From: Vanilla planifolia
Taxonomy: Eukaryota; Streptophyta; Magnoliopsida; Asparagales; Orchidaceae
Direction of reading: 5' to 3'
DNA length: 64,000 bases
NCBI GenBank assembly: GCA_023846275.1
Contig: CM043874.1
Span: 29,857,630-29,921,629 of the forward strand
Within the stretch, counting starts at the first letter, position 1. Each line of letters opens with the position of its first letter. The notes beneath the pieces were generated by a model, which saw nothing but the letters and a program-made list of their open reading frames with translations, did not search any database and had not been told where the DNA came from. Below, piece by piece: positions 1 to 13,900 of the stretch. The translations under genes and the position numbers were made by a program.

Positions 1-3000
1 TTCATTAAGTCTAATGAATTAAGTATTTGGTGAGCAAATGAATTATATAATATGATTAGTACAATTGTATAAATACAATTAAGCTTAGAAAAGTAATAAA
101 TGTAGAACTCATTGAGTAACGACATAAGGAATGATGTTTAAAATGTATCATACATGTAAAAATAATAGGAACATACAATTTTGGTTAGTGGGGATTGATG
201 TAGATGAAGGAATATTTAACTCATCATATAGTTCAAGGATAGCTATAGTACAAGTATGATGTAAAGAATGTAAATAAATTGGATTTTAAAATTAGCAATT
301 AATCATTATGATTAGTAAGGTAGTTGAATTAGCTTTTAATTCCAGCCTTAGACCAGTTGGTGCCTTAGATTTAGAATTGACTTTCAATTAATGAAGATGT
401 AGCTACCATTAGGGTCAAGATGCTGTTGAATTGTGTGATGAGCTTCGCACCAATCCTTGTTGATTCCTTAATAAGAGTGATTAAGGAGTGGTGTGGCTAG
501 TTATTTAAGCCATGTTAGATGCCTTTTCTTAATATGTTATCAACATCTATTCATGACTCTAAACTAAAAGTTTAAAGTGCAATAAGTAGAAGACAAAGAA
601 GACTTTGTCATAAGTAAAGGAGGAGGAAGCAACTTCTAGATTTCAAGGAAGAAGAAGGGATTCCTTGAAAGAAATCCTCTATATGGTTGAGGTAGGATAA
701 ACTTTATGATTGTGCACTTAGATTTAAATGAACCAAGGATAATTAATTAGCTATATTGATTTTTGAATCATGTGTATGATACAATTGATATTCTTCCCTG
801 CCTTGAAAGTGTTTGATAAGATGAAATCATGGCTTAACCAAAATTATATGGATTTATTAGAGGCATGATTAAATCATCATTGATTGATTTCTTTATGAAA
901 TTATAATGGTTCTTGAATGTTCTTTAATTCCTCTAAACCAAGAAGATGATTATTAGGATTTTAATGCAATGACTTATTATAGTTAAGATTTAGTATTTAT
1001 CCTTAATTTCCATACATAACCATGAGTTTGGAATTGAAATTTTAATAGCATGATCTTCCTAATGTGGATGGAATGTTTCTAAAATTATATTGTGCATGCT
1101 ATCGCATTTTGACAATGTTGATTTTGTAGGAAACATTGTGAACAAAAACCTAGACTAAAAAGGAATTTGTGTTAATGATAATTAGTGCTTTGAAGAGAAA
1201 TCTTTGAAACCAAAAATTGTATAAAGAATATATGATTAATTTCCATTTTGATGGATATCTTGCTATACGAACAAATTCCATGTGAAACTCTTAGTCTTTG
1301 GTAGTGTAATATTATATTCATTGAATTAAACTCTCAACTTGGACAAACCAATTGAATTTCAAATTGAGATAATGACTTGGAAGATGATAATTTATGTTTG
1401 TACATATGAATCCATAGTTAAGATGACGAGAAAAAACTTAATTGGTTGTCTAACCTAGACTAGGATAATGGACACTAAGATAAAAATATGAAACTTAGTG
1501 AAAAGCCCTATGGATTCTTGTAACCAAGCATTGTCTTTCCTCAATTTTTCTTGGGTTACTAACAACATAGCTTGGTTAAGCCATGGAGAGGTTGGCTTGG
1601 ATTTTAGAATGACCTAGATGGCTTCTAAGGTAAGTTAAAGTCCTCAATTCCTAGTTAAGGAAACTATAAGGCTTGATTGAAGGGCTTGGAAGAGGACTTT
1701 GTTTCTTGAGAATTTCATTAGATTTGCAAAAGTTGGGTGGGTTTAAGCTAAGTATGGTATAGCTAAGCATAGTTTATGGATGATAACCAAATCAAGAGAT
1801 TAAGGTAAATTCTTAGATTAGGATTATTTTTATATTGGAAGCTCTGAGTGGATCTTAAGAATGACATATTTGAAATTTGTAAAGCTTATTTTCTTAAGGA
1901 AAATGGGTTGTTATTTATGTTAGATTTGGTTAAACCCTAAATTAATGTAAGATTAATGTTTGTTAGGCTTTAAGTCTTATTTATATTAAAGAAAATCCTA
2001 AAATATGAACCTAAGATTGGACTATGGATATTAATACTTTGTGAGCCCTATGCATATTTCAAATAAGTTCTTGAGATATAGAAGTCATCAAGCAAAGCCT
2101 TGGAAAGAGATTTGAAGGCTTAGTCTTTTCCTTAGAGAAAGATGAAAGGCTTGACTATTTATTTTAATGGTGGGTAAACCTTAGGCATGGCTTGGTTGAT
2201 TTGAGTAAGACATTGATTATTAGTCTTTTAGGCCATGGTTAGCACCCTAGATGATATTCTAAAGGATTGTGTATGTAGATCAGGTGAGGTATTTGGATGG
2301 GCATAGTGGCTCAAATTAGGCAAAAGAGTCATTGATGGACTCATGTGAACCTAAACTTGTGAGTTGCTATAATTAGAAATGAACTTAAAGGTAAAGCTGA
2401 TGACATGGACTTGGGTAAGAGCTCAAGGGTAACCAGGCATGAAATATTGTTCTATATAATACCAAGATAGCTAAGTTAAGGATTTATATGTAATCTTAAA
2501 ATACTTTAAATAATTGTAGAGATCTCAAATGATAGATTAAAGAGTTTTGAAGAAACCCTAAAAATATGCAAATAATGGTTATTAGTGGATTGAATTAGTA
2601 GCATGTAGCGAACATGATAATTTTAGTGGGAATAGTCTTATGATGTAATGGACCCAAGAATTAGGATCCTTAAGCAAGTGACAGCACAACCCAAATGAGA
2701 GTGTTAGGTTATGTAGTGATCACAAATCTCAAAAGATAGAGCTAGATCTTTTGATGATGGCTTGGAGGGGTGCTTACATGACTATACTCTTAATGAGATA
2801 TAGGTGGGACAAACTTTACCATGGGCTTAAAAGGAGTTTTTGATTTTTTTTGTTAATCACTAAGCATTAAAATCGTTCCATCGCACATCAATTTGATTTT
2901 AAGCTTTATATTCTATAATTTGTTGCATGATATTTGTAATCATGATATTGATTTATATTATTTATACATACTTGTCATAATATTATAGCTTGGCATGTTA

Positions 3001-3270
3001 TTTTTATAATTTGGCATGACGATTTCTTATTAAACTTTAGCTCACTCTCCCATATTTTTATATGTAGGATTAAGAAGGCAAGGGATTCCATAGAAGCCCA
3101 TGATTTGGGATAGCTATTGATCATTAGCATTTCTTAGTTATTTGCACTTGTGTAGTGACAATGATATTGATTCTTTTGATTTTAATAATGAAATTTAAGT
3201 ACTTTATTATATTCAACTATATTGATAGGCTTTAGATTATATTAGATTTTATTGATAGACTTTATTATTG
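1..3270. other. unresolved AT-rich repeat-like DNA, no gene
   Basis: No open frame with protein similarity could be recognised on either strand. From about 1,400 to 2,800 the text repeats short word families (variants of 'ggcttgga', 'ttaagg', 'aaaccctaa'), and 2,950-3,070 has a TTTTATATGTAGG-type pyrimidine-rich stretch like those inside long LTRs of plant Ty3/gypsy chromoviruses. This may be part of a long LTR running in from the left edge. No terminal TG...CA pair or target-site duplication was found, so identity is open. Confidence 0.3.
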
Positions 3271-3279
3271 AAGTGTTAT

Positions 3280-4815
3280 TTAGTAAGGAGGATGAATTTC
3301 TATGAATACAAATTTTGATTTTTAAAAAAATTATTTAAAAAATATTTTAAAATAATTATTTTAATAAACTCAAAGAAATTTTTATAAGTCTTTTTATATA
3401 AATTTTAATTTCATTTTAAAACATGTTAATTTTTAAAAAAAATGAAATAAAAAATTATCAAAAAATATAAGACACTAATAAGTTTTAGATAGTTCAATTT
3501 AACTTCAAACCTATGTTCACCCATGATAAGAACTAAGCAAAAATAGAACCCATCAATACAAGTATTTTACTAAAAGATAGGTAGGCTAAACCCTCATCGC
3601 AATAAAACAAAAGAGATAGGATACAACAACCTTACAATAAAATAAAAATGATAGCAAATAAAAAGAAAGTGATGATGTAAAATCGTATTCAATGTAAACA
3701 ATAATCCTATGCTTGATGAAATATTTAATAAGGCATAAGTGTGTTATACTTTTTTTGAAATTAATTAAGAAATAAGAAATGAGAGCTTAGCTGATTGAAG
3801 AAGAAAAGAGAATTCAAAGCTTGACAAAAGAAGGATGTAGTAAATAGAAGCAATAATGAGCACCAACTACTAAGGTTTGAATGTTGCGACTTGAAAGTTT
3901 TCTTTAAAGTTCATCAATCCATTATGTTAAAAACTCTATTATTTATATACATTTTATAAAGGCTAAAATTAGCTCCCAAACATTTGAAATAATCATTATT
4001 TTGATTTTAATATTGGATATAAAAAAATTGTCACCAAATAAAATAATGGCTGATTGGACATAATTAGATCATCTAGATCACAAAAACTACATGATCTGAT
4101 GGCTTGATTTGAATCCACATGTATTAAAAAGATGGAAGAGATTTTGACTATTCGATCTTGTAAATTATGCGTTTGGATGGCTGGATTTAAATTGGTATAT
4201 TTAAAAATACATATTTGGTATGGACCCTAACTTAATTACTTCAGCATTCAGGCTTAGAAGTAGTGCTTTAACTTGAAACTTAGGGTTTAGGCTTAGAGTA
4301 GTTTAGGTCAAGTAAAATAATTTTTTTTTAATTTTTTATTTTAATTATTATTAATATTATTATTTTATCAATTAGTTTTTTATTATTATAATAATTTAGT
4401 TTTTGCAAAAAGTCATTGAAAGAAAATTTCTAAAAATATGATCAAGATAAGTTTACTTTTAAGATGATTAAAGTATTGAAATCTTAATATTTTTCTAAAT
4501 GATTAATTTAAATCAAGATTTTGCTAATGATAAAATTAATTTTTATCTCATAAAGATGATTTTAATTAAGCTTAATATTCTAATAAAAATAAAAATAAAA
4601 TATATAAAATTGAAGTCAAAATAAATCTCTAAATGTTTGCAATCTAACTAAGATAACTCTCTTTGGATCTAATATTTACTCATCTTCTTCTTTAAGTTCT
4701 TCCAAAATTATGAATATCATTTATCTAAAATTTGAAAATTTTCTTAACCAAATTTATTAGAAATACTTAAGGTTTGTCATCATCAAAAAAAGTATCAATA
4801 CTAAGGGTCAACATC
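3280..4815 (+). repeat. dispersed repeat R1, copy 1
   Basis: Long-range similarity to 19,978-22,032 in the same orientation. Shared landmarks in the same order: a 'g-g-tgaatt' start (3,290; 19,987), the 'aataaactcaaagaaat' block (3,364; 20,070), the 'aaaagataggtaggctaaa' block (3,573; 20,272), the 'caatgtaaacaataatcc' block (3,690; 20,388), and an end of the form 'attagaaatacttaagg' followed by 'catcatcaaa' (4,757; 21,969). It contains no coding region. Family type is uncertain; the layout fits a solo LTR or a non-autonomous retroelement. It is about 0.5 kb shorter than copy 2. Confidence 0.6.
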
Positions 4816-7470
4816 ACAATAATTGTTGAACATTTTATTAGTATAATATGTTATTTCTTTATTTGATATTGATGGTAGATTTTGTGGTTTGAGTATGTGG
4901 ATTATATTGTATGCTACATATTACATTTGTACCAATTGTAGTTGGAAAGTTACCCAACCTATGATGTATTAGTTCTTAAGTTAAATGGTTGTCCATTTGG
5001 TAAAGAAGCATTGTTCATGGTAGGCAACACAATGCGAGCTTAGTGATCATATTAGGATCACAATTCCTAGTTTAAATACTAAGCCCAGGGAGTGACGTGT
5101 ATGTGGGTTTGTTGGTCCCAAAAGTTAAAAACAAATTGGTTAAAAAGACTAGGTGTCACATAATGTGAATCATTAATCATGGTTTGGATGAATGAAGCCC
5201 ATGAATTAATAAGTTAATATACTTAACAGTAAGAAAGAGAAAGCATCCACTAATACACTTGAAGAAGAATGATTCATGTGAATTAGAAGTTGTCAATGCT
5301 TCACAATTCTTATGAATTGTGTAAGGATTGAAAATAAGTTACCTTTTATACTTGAGGGCTTGTGCTTCACTCACATGTGCACTAACATATCACTTAGGGG
5401 AACTTGCCTTAGTTGCCAAAAATTAAATAGCATGCACTTAAAAGCTTTTAAGTTAACTTCAACTCACTTTATGGATATAAGTGCATGATTATATAAGAAG
5501 TGACTAATGAATAATAATAAAATTTGAATATGTAAAAATAAGTTTTAAAGTAATTAAATTACACTAATTTTATAATATGAAACCTACTTCATCTAGTATA
5601 ATTAGCTTTTTGTGAGTATATATAATCAAGAGATCAAACAATTTAATTTAGATTTATTATTAGCACATTTAGTAATCAAATGATATGATCATATGATTAA
5701 ACAATACAATTTATTCAATTAAGCTACATGTTGATCAAATAGTTTGATAAAACATGTACATGGAGTAATCTATATATAATAGAAATCCCAAGAATTTTAT
5801 GCAATACAATATTATTTATTATATAATATGATTGAATTAATGAAAATATATTATGATTAAATTAAATAATTTAACTATGAAAATATTATTAGATTGTTTG
5901 AGCTAATACATAATATAATATAACCAATGAAATAGAAATAATATTTAAATCAAACAATTTATATGCTTTATCTCAAAACTCTCATATGGTGCAATAATTT
6001 TTATCTTACATTACGATCAACTAAGGATACTAATCACAACATATAAATGAACTCCATAAAGTAACTTAATATTCCAATGGACAATATTATTAGTTTGTCA
6101 TATGTCATCATATATAATCCATTAGATTGGTTGCTTTTGTCTATATATTCAGTCAACATTCTAGTTGACTTGTGCATTATACATTATTCCTATATTTTAT
6201 TTTTCTTGGTTATACTCTCGGCTATATTGTGTGTAGAGGGTTAGGTTGCTCCTAATTGTATCTCATGGAGTAGTTTTTGGGTTGTGGCTAATCCATGAAA
6301 AAGCCTTAATTTCTATTTAGGTTTCTTCACTTGATTGTGACAATAAAGTGTTTTTATTAGTGGTGTTCAAGTGGGTTGTTTGGAGTCAATGTAAGCTTAA
6401 GGTGCTAAATAAAAGGTTTGTGCAAATTGAGCAATGCAATTTGTATAAATTGTTCCTTAAAACTTACATAAGTGTCGTAAACAAATATTGTAGCAAAATC
6501 AAATTGGGCAGTGAAAATTCATGAAATATTTATTTTTAAAGCAAGAAATCATAATAATTTAAGAGAACATGCCAAAATATATTATTTTAACTATATTTAA
6601 AATAATTTTGATATGGATGGTTGTGTTTTAAAGCATTTGGTAATTTAGGTCATTTCATCTTATCATTGATTCAGTTACTCTTAATGTATACATCATTCAA
6701 ATGAAATCTAAATTGAGTGACATTTAAATCATAACATAATGATGATATTTTTATTTTTTAGAGTTTCCAAACTTATGTTAAATCAATTACAAGAATGATT
6801 ATCAAGGTGATTACCATACATGATGTTCTTTATCTAAGTTATTAATCATAAGGTCCAAACATTAAATTAAATTTCTAATCAAGCCATATTTAAAAATATT
6901 TTAGTATTAAATTAAGTTTCTAATTTGAAGTCCTCGGTCTTACATCAAATGTTTTTGAATTAATCAATTTTATGATATACCTAGATTTGAATTAAATTGT
7001 TAATTACCACAGGAAAACGAGGACTTATCTCATGTCTTAATTGATTAACCATTTATTCAAGATATGAAACACATGGCCTAAAGTCTTAAATGCAATTATA
7101 CTATTTAGTTCAAACTATGACATGACTATATTAAAGACCATTAATGTGATATGAAAATGACTAATGAAAGTGTGAATAAGAAAACATTTGAAAAATAAAG
7201 AGTAACATTTGTTGAAATATTTACATCATTCATAATGAAGATAAAATAATGATACTTCTTTCAATTATTAATTATCTAGCCACTTGATGATCATGTCATC
7301 CCTTTCCTAAGTGCTAACCTACTCCATGCCTTGGTGGACCTTATTGCAACTCATCTAAATAAATTTTCTAAAATGCACACTAGACAAGAGCACTAGATTA
7401 TTATAAGGGTGCACTTAAAAAGCTTGTGAGTAAGCACAATTCTTAAAAAGGTTTCTAAATATTTTTATTA
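4816..7470. other. AT-rich intergenic DNA, nothing recognised
   Basis: No protein-coding similarity, RNA gene, PBS-like motif or clear tandem repeat was found. Dinucleotide and word use look like the surrounding repeat-derived DNA. Confidence 0.4.
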
Positions 7471-7479
7471 ATGATAACT

Positions 7480-7660
7480 TCACCAAATGGGGTCCTAAGT
7501 TGGTGTTAATATACACTTCAATGGAAACCCAATGACCCAAAAAATAAGTCTATGGTTAGGGGCTACTACAATTGTATATCAAGGATCTAATTACATTCTT
7601 AGCTTGTAATATAAGAAAAATCTCATTCTAATTTATATCAAATAAAAGTTTTCCTTAAAT
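7480..7660 (+). repeat. diverged single copy of the tandem-array unit start
   Basis: Begins 'caccaaatggggtcctaagtt' minus its last base, closely matching the unit start used in the array ('accaaatgggggcataagtt'). It continues through a 'taatatacac' block and a 'gtaatataagaaaaat' block equivalent to 'caatatgagattaaa' in the array. It is more diverged than any array unit and lies outside the regular phase, so it looks like an older flank of the array. Confidence 0.55.
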
Positions 7661-7909
7661 GAAAATCCTATCCATTCTCAACATCAAATCATGTCAACTT
7701 TGCTACATGATGTTGAATATGTCACCCCATTATCTTTAATGAAACCATACCATCAACTTTATTTATCCTATCAGCTATGTAGCACCATATTCACTATGTT
7801 GATGTGCAATATAAGCTTTGATGTCCCCATAGACCATATAGTATCAAGCTGTTCATATAACACAACATTGATCTTAATTCATTAAACCTAATATCACTTG
7901 TTTAACAAA

Positions 7910-10900
7910 TGTTTTACCAAACTAGGGCATAAGTTGGATCCAATATACAATTCAGTAGGCACCTAATACTCAATCATTTGAGTCAATGAATAAGATTCAT
8001 TGTAATTATGTATTAAGACTGATGTTATTCTCAACTTACAATATAAGATTAAACCTATTTTAATTTGAACTCAATAATTGATCATGTGATTACTTTTCAA
8101 ATATAATTCAAGGTGAACAAATATAAACATAAAATAATAAATATTTTAAAATTAAATAAATATTAATTTTATGACTTTTTTAGCATATTTTAATTTCCAT
8201 ACAATGGGGGCATAAGTTGAATCCAATATACAATTAAGTGGACTAATGCTCAATCATTTAAGTTTATTAGAAAGATACATTGTAATCATATATTAAAACT
8301 TTGATGTTATTCTCAACTTATAATATGAGATTAAATCTATTTTTATTTGAACTCAAGAAATAATCATCTAATTACTCTTCAAACATTATTCAAGGTGAAA
8401 AAATATAAACATATGATAATATAATACTTAAAATTTAAATAAATATTACTTTTATGGATTTTTTTAGCAAATTTTAGATAATTTTCATAACATTGAAAAC
8501 GCATGTTAAGTCTTATAAAAAGTAGCATTTTTCCTAAAATATCATGTAAATTAAAACTACAAAGCAATTAAATATCTTGGAAGTAGAAATATTTAAGGTA
8601 TATACAAATTATAAAAATAAAACTGTAATTTTACATACGCTCTAGAATTTTCCTCTCTAGATTAAGTTAAATGCATCATAGAAATGCACTTGAATGTTGC
8701 AATTAAACATTTTTTGACAAAATTAAGGAACCTTTAGAGAATAAACAAGATCTAGTCTAATATGTAAATTGTAAATTATTTAAAATTCCCATAAAAGTTC
8801 AATGCCAATGAATCAAGGATAAATACTTGGTAAAAAAAAAGAAAAGAAAAAAGTCAAACACTTACAACACTCACTTTAACAAAAAGAAAAGTTAAAGACA
8901 CCATAAGGGTACATCACACCAAATTGATCTTAATTAATCAAACAATATCACTTGCTTAACAAATGTTTTACCAAATGGGGGCATAAGTTGGATCTAACAT
9001 ACAATTAATTAGACACCAATTACTCAATCATTTAAGTCTATGAATAAGTCATTATAATCATATATTAAGACTATGATGTTACTCTCAACTTACAACATGA
9101 AATTAAACCTATTTTCATTTGAACTTAATAATTAATCATGTGACAACCCTTCAAATATTATTCAAGGTGAACAAATATAAAAATATAATTACACAATATT
9201 TAAAAATTAAATAATTGATACTTTTAAGGATTCTTAGCATATTTTAGATAATTTTCATAACATGGAAAGAACATGTTAAGTCTTATAGAAAGTAATATTT
9301 TTTCAAATTTTCATGTAAATTGACATTACAAAGTTATTACATATCTTGGAAGAAGAAATATTTAAGGTATAAACAAATTATAAAAATAAAACAATAATTT
9401 TACATAAACTCTAAGATTTACCTGTCTAGATTGAGTTAAATGCATGATCTGAATGCACTTGAATGTTGCAATTAAAAATTGTTGGACAAAATTAAGAAAC
9501 CTTTAGAGAATAAACATGATCTAGTCTAATATGTAAATTGTAAATTATTTAACATTCCCACAAAAAGTTTAATGCCAATCAAGGATAACTATTTGGTGCA
9601 AAAAAGAAATAAAAAAGTCAAACACTCACAATACTCGCTCTAAAAAAAGGAAAGTTGAAGACACCATAGGGTGCACATAATACCACATTGATCTTAATTG
9701 ATCAAACCTAATATCACCTTTTAACGAATGTTTTAACAAATTGGGGCATAAGTTCGATTTAATGTACAATTAAGCACACACCTAATACTCAATCATGTAA
9801 GTCCATGAGTTAGATTAATTGTAATCATATATTAAGACTCTAATTTTACTCTCAACTTACAATATGAGATTAAACCTATTCTCATTTTAACTCAACAACT
9901 AGTCATATGATTACTTTTCAAATGTTTTTCAAGGTGAACAAATATAAAAATATTATAATATAATATTTAAAAATTAAATAATTACTACTTTTATGGATTT
10001 TTTAGCATATTTTAGTTAATTTTCATATCATGGAAAGCACATGTTAAGTCTTATAAAAAGTAATATTTTTTCAAACTTTCATTTAAATTAACATTACAAA
10101 GCTATTACATATCTTGGAAGTAGAAATATTTAAGGTATAAAAAAATTATAAAAATAAAACTATAATTTTACATACATTATAGGATTTTCCTATCTAGATT
10201 GAGTTAAATGCATGATCTGAATGCACCTGAATGTTGCAATAAAAAATTACTGGACAAAATTAACAAACCTTTGGAGAATAAACATGATCTAGTGTAATAT
10301 GTAAATTGTAAATTATTTAACATTCCCATAAAAAGATTAATGGCAAACAAGGATAACTACTTGGTGCAAAAATAGAAAGAAAAAATTCAAACAGTCACGA
10401 TAATCGCTCTAAAAAAAGGAAAGTTGAAGACACCATAAGGGGCAGAACATACCACATTGATCTTAATTGATCAAACCTAATATCCCTTCTTTAACGAATG
10501 TTTTACCAAATTAAGGCATAAGTTGGATATAATATACAATTAAGTGCACACCAAATACTCAATCATTTCTATGAGTAAGATTCATTGTAATCATATATTA
10601 ACAATCTAATTTTACTCTCAACTTACAATATGAAATTAAACTTATTCTCATTTGAACTTAATAATTGATCATGTGACTACTCTTCAAATATTATTCAAGG
10701 TGAACAAATATAAACATATAATATATATATATAAATTAAACAGTTGTTACATTTATGGATTTTTTAGCATATTTTATTTAATTTTCATAACATGGAAAAA
10801 AAAAGTTAAGTCTTATAAAAAGTGACATTTTTCTTAAAATTTCATGTAAATTAACACAAAACTATTACATATCTTGAAAGTAAAAATATTCAAGGTATAT

Positions 10901-13900
10901 AAAAATTATAAAAATAAAATTATAATTTTACATACACTATAGGATTTTTTATCTAGATTTGAGTTAAATGCATGATCACAATGCACTTGAATGTTGCAAT
11001 TAAACATTGTTGGATGAAATTAAGGAACCTTTGGAGAATAAACATGATCTAGTCTAATATGTAAGTTGTAGATTATTTATTTCAATAAAATGTTTGATGC
11101 CAATGAATCAAAGGATAAATACTTTGTGCAAAAATAGAAAAGATAAAAGTCAAAAACTCAAAATACTCACTCTAACAAAAAAGAAAGTTCAAGACACCAT
11201 AAGGGCACATCACACCATATTTGACCTTAATTGATCAAACCTAATATCACTTGTTTAACAAATATTTTACCAAATGGGGTCATATGTTGAATCCAATTTA
11301 CAATTAATTTGACTAGTACTCAATCATTTAAGTCTATGAGTAAGATTCATTGTAATCATATATTAAGACTCTAATGTTATTTTCAACTTATAATATGAGA
11401 TTAAATCTATTTTCATTTGAACTCAATAATTGATCATCTGATTACTCTTCAAATATTATTCAAGGTGAAAAAATATAAACATATGATAATATAATATTTA
11501 AAAATTAAATAAATATTACGTTTATGGATTTTTTTAGCATATTTTAGATAATTTTCATAACATTGAAAGCATATGTTAAGTCTTATAAAAAGTAGCATTT
11601 TTCCAACATTTCATGTAAATTAACACTACAAAGCTATTAAATATCTTGGAAGTGGAAACACTTAAGGTATATGCAAATTATAAAAATAAACTATAATTTT
11701 ACATATGCTCTAGAAGTTTCCTATCTAGATTAAGTTAAATGCATGATCTGAATGCACTTAAATGTTCATATTTAACATTTTTTTGACAAAATTAAGGAAC
11801 CTTGGAGAATAAACATGATCTAGTCTAACATGTAGATTATAAATTATTTAAAATACCCATAAAAGGTTTAATGCCAATGAATCAAGGATAAATAGTTGGT
11901 ACAAAAAAAGGAAATAAAAAAGTCACACACTTGCAACACTCGCTCTAACCAAAAGGAAAGTTAAAGAGACCATAGGGATACATCAAACCACATTGATCTT
12001 AATTAATCAAATCTAATATCACTTGCTTAACAAATGTTTTACCAAATGGGGGCATAAGTTGGATCTAATATACAATTAAGTAGACACCAATTACTCAATC
12101 ATTTAAGTCTAGGAGTAAGAGTCATTATGATCATATATTAGGACTATAATGTTACTCTCAACCTACAATATGAAATTAAACCTATTCTCATTTGAACTTA
12201 ACAACTGATCCTGTGAATATTCTTCAAATATTATTCAAGGTGAACAAATATAAACATATAATAACATAATATTTAAAAATTAAATAATTGATACTTTTAT
12301 GGATTTTTAGCATATTTTAGATAATTCTCATAACAGGGAAAGCACATGTTAAGTCTTATGAAAAGTAACATTTTTTAAACTTTCATGTTAATTAAAGCTA
12401 CAATGCTATTACATATCTTGGAAGTAGAAGTATTTAAGGTATATACTAATTATAAAAATAAAGCTATAATTTTACATACAGTCTAAGACTTTCCTATCTA
12501 GATTGAGTTAAATGCATGATTTGAATGCACTTTAATGTTGCAATAAAAAATTGTTGGAAAAAATTAAGAAACCTTTGGAGAATAAACATGATCTAATCTA
12601 ATATGTAAATTGTAAATTATTTAACATTCCCATAAAATGTTTAATGGCAATCAAGGATACCTACTTGGTGCAAAAATAGAAAGAAAAAAGTCAAACAGTC
12701 ACAATAATCACTCTAACAAAAAGGAAAGTTGAAGACACCATAAAAGGCATATCATACCATATTGTTCTTAATTGATCAAACCTAATATCACTTATTTAAC
12801 AAATGTTTTACCAAATTAGGGCATAAGTTGGATCTAATATACAATTAAGTGCACACCAAATACTCAATCATTTCTATGAGTAAGATTCATTGTGATCATA
12901 TATCAACACTCTAATTTTACTCTTAACTTACAATATGAAATTAAACTATTCTGATTTGAACTTAACAATTGATCATGTGACTACTCTTCAAATATTATTC
13001 AAGGTGAACAAATATAAAAATATAATTACACAATATTTAAATATTAAATAATTGTTACTTTTATGGATTTTTAGCATATTTTAGATAATTATCATAACAT
13101 GGAAAGCACATGTTATGTCTTATAAATAGAAACATTTTTTCAAATTTTCATGTAAATTGACATTACAAAGCTATTACATATCTTGGAAGAAGAAATATTT
13201 AAGGTATAAACAAATTATAAAAATAAAACAATAATTTTACATACACTTTAAGATTTACTTGTCTAGATTGAGTTAAATGCATGATCTGAATGCACTTGAA
13301 TGTTGCAATTAAAAATTGTTGGACAAAATTAAGAAACCTTTAGAGAATAAACATGATCTAGTCTAATATGTAAATTGTAAATTATTTAACATTCCCGCAA
13401 AAAGTTTAATGCCAATCAAGGATAACTATTAGGTGCAAAAAAATAGAAAGAAAAAAGTCAAACACTCACAATACTCGCTCTAAAAAAAGGAAAGTTGAAG
13501 ACACCATAGGGTGCACATCATACCACATTGATCTTAATTGATCAAACCAAATATCACCTTTTAACGAATGTTTTACCAAATTGGGGCATAAGTTAGATTT
13601 AATGTACAATTAAGCACACACCTAATACTCAATCATGTAAGTCTATGAGTAAGATTCATTGTAATCATATATTAAGACTCTAATTTTACTCTCAACTTAC
13701 AATATGAGATTAAATCTATTCTCATTTTAACTCAACAACTGATCATATGATTACTTTTCAAATGTTTTTCAAGGTGAATAAATATAAACATATTATAATA
13801 TAATATTTAAAAATTAAATAATTACTACTTTTATGGATTTTTTAGCATATTTTAGATAATTTTTCAAACATGGAAAGCACATGTTAAGACTTATAAAAAG

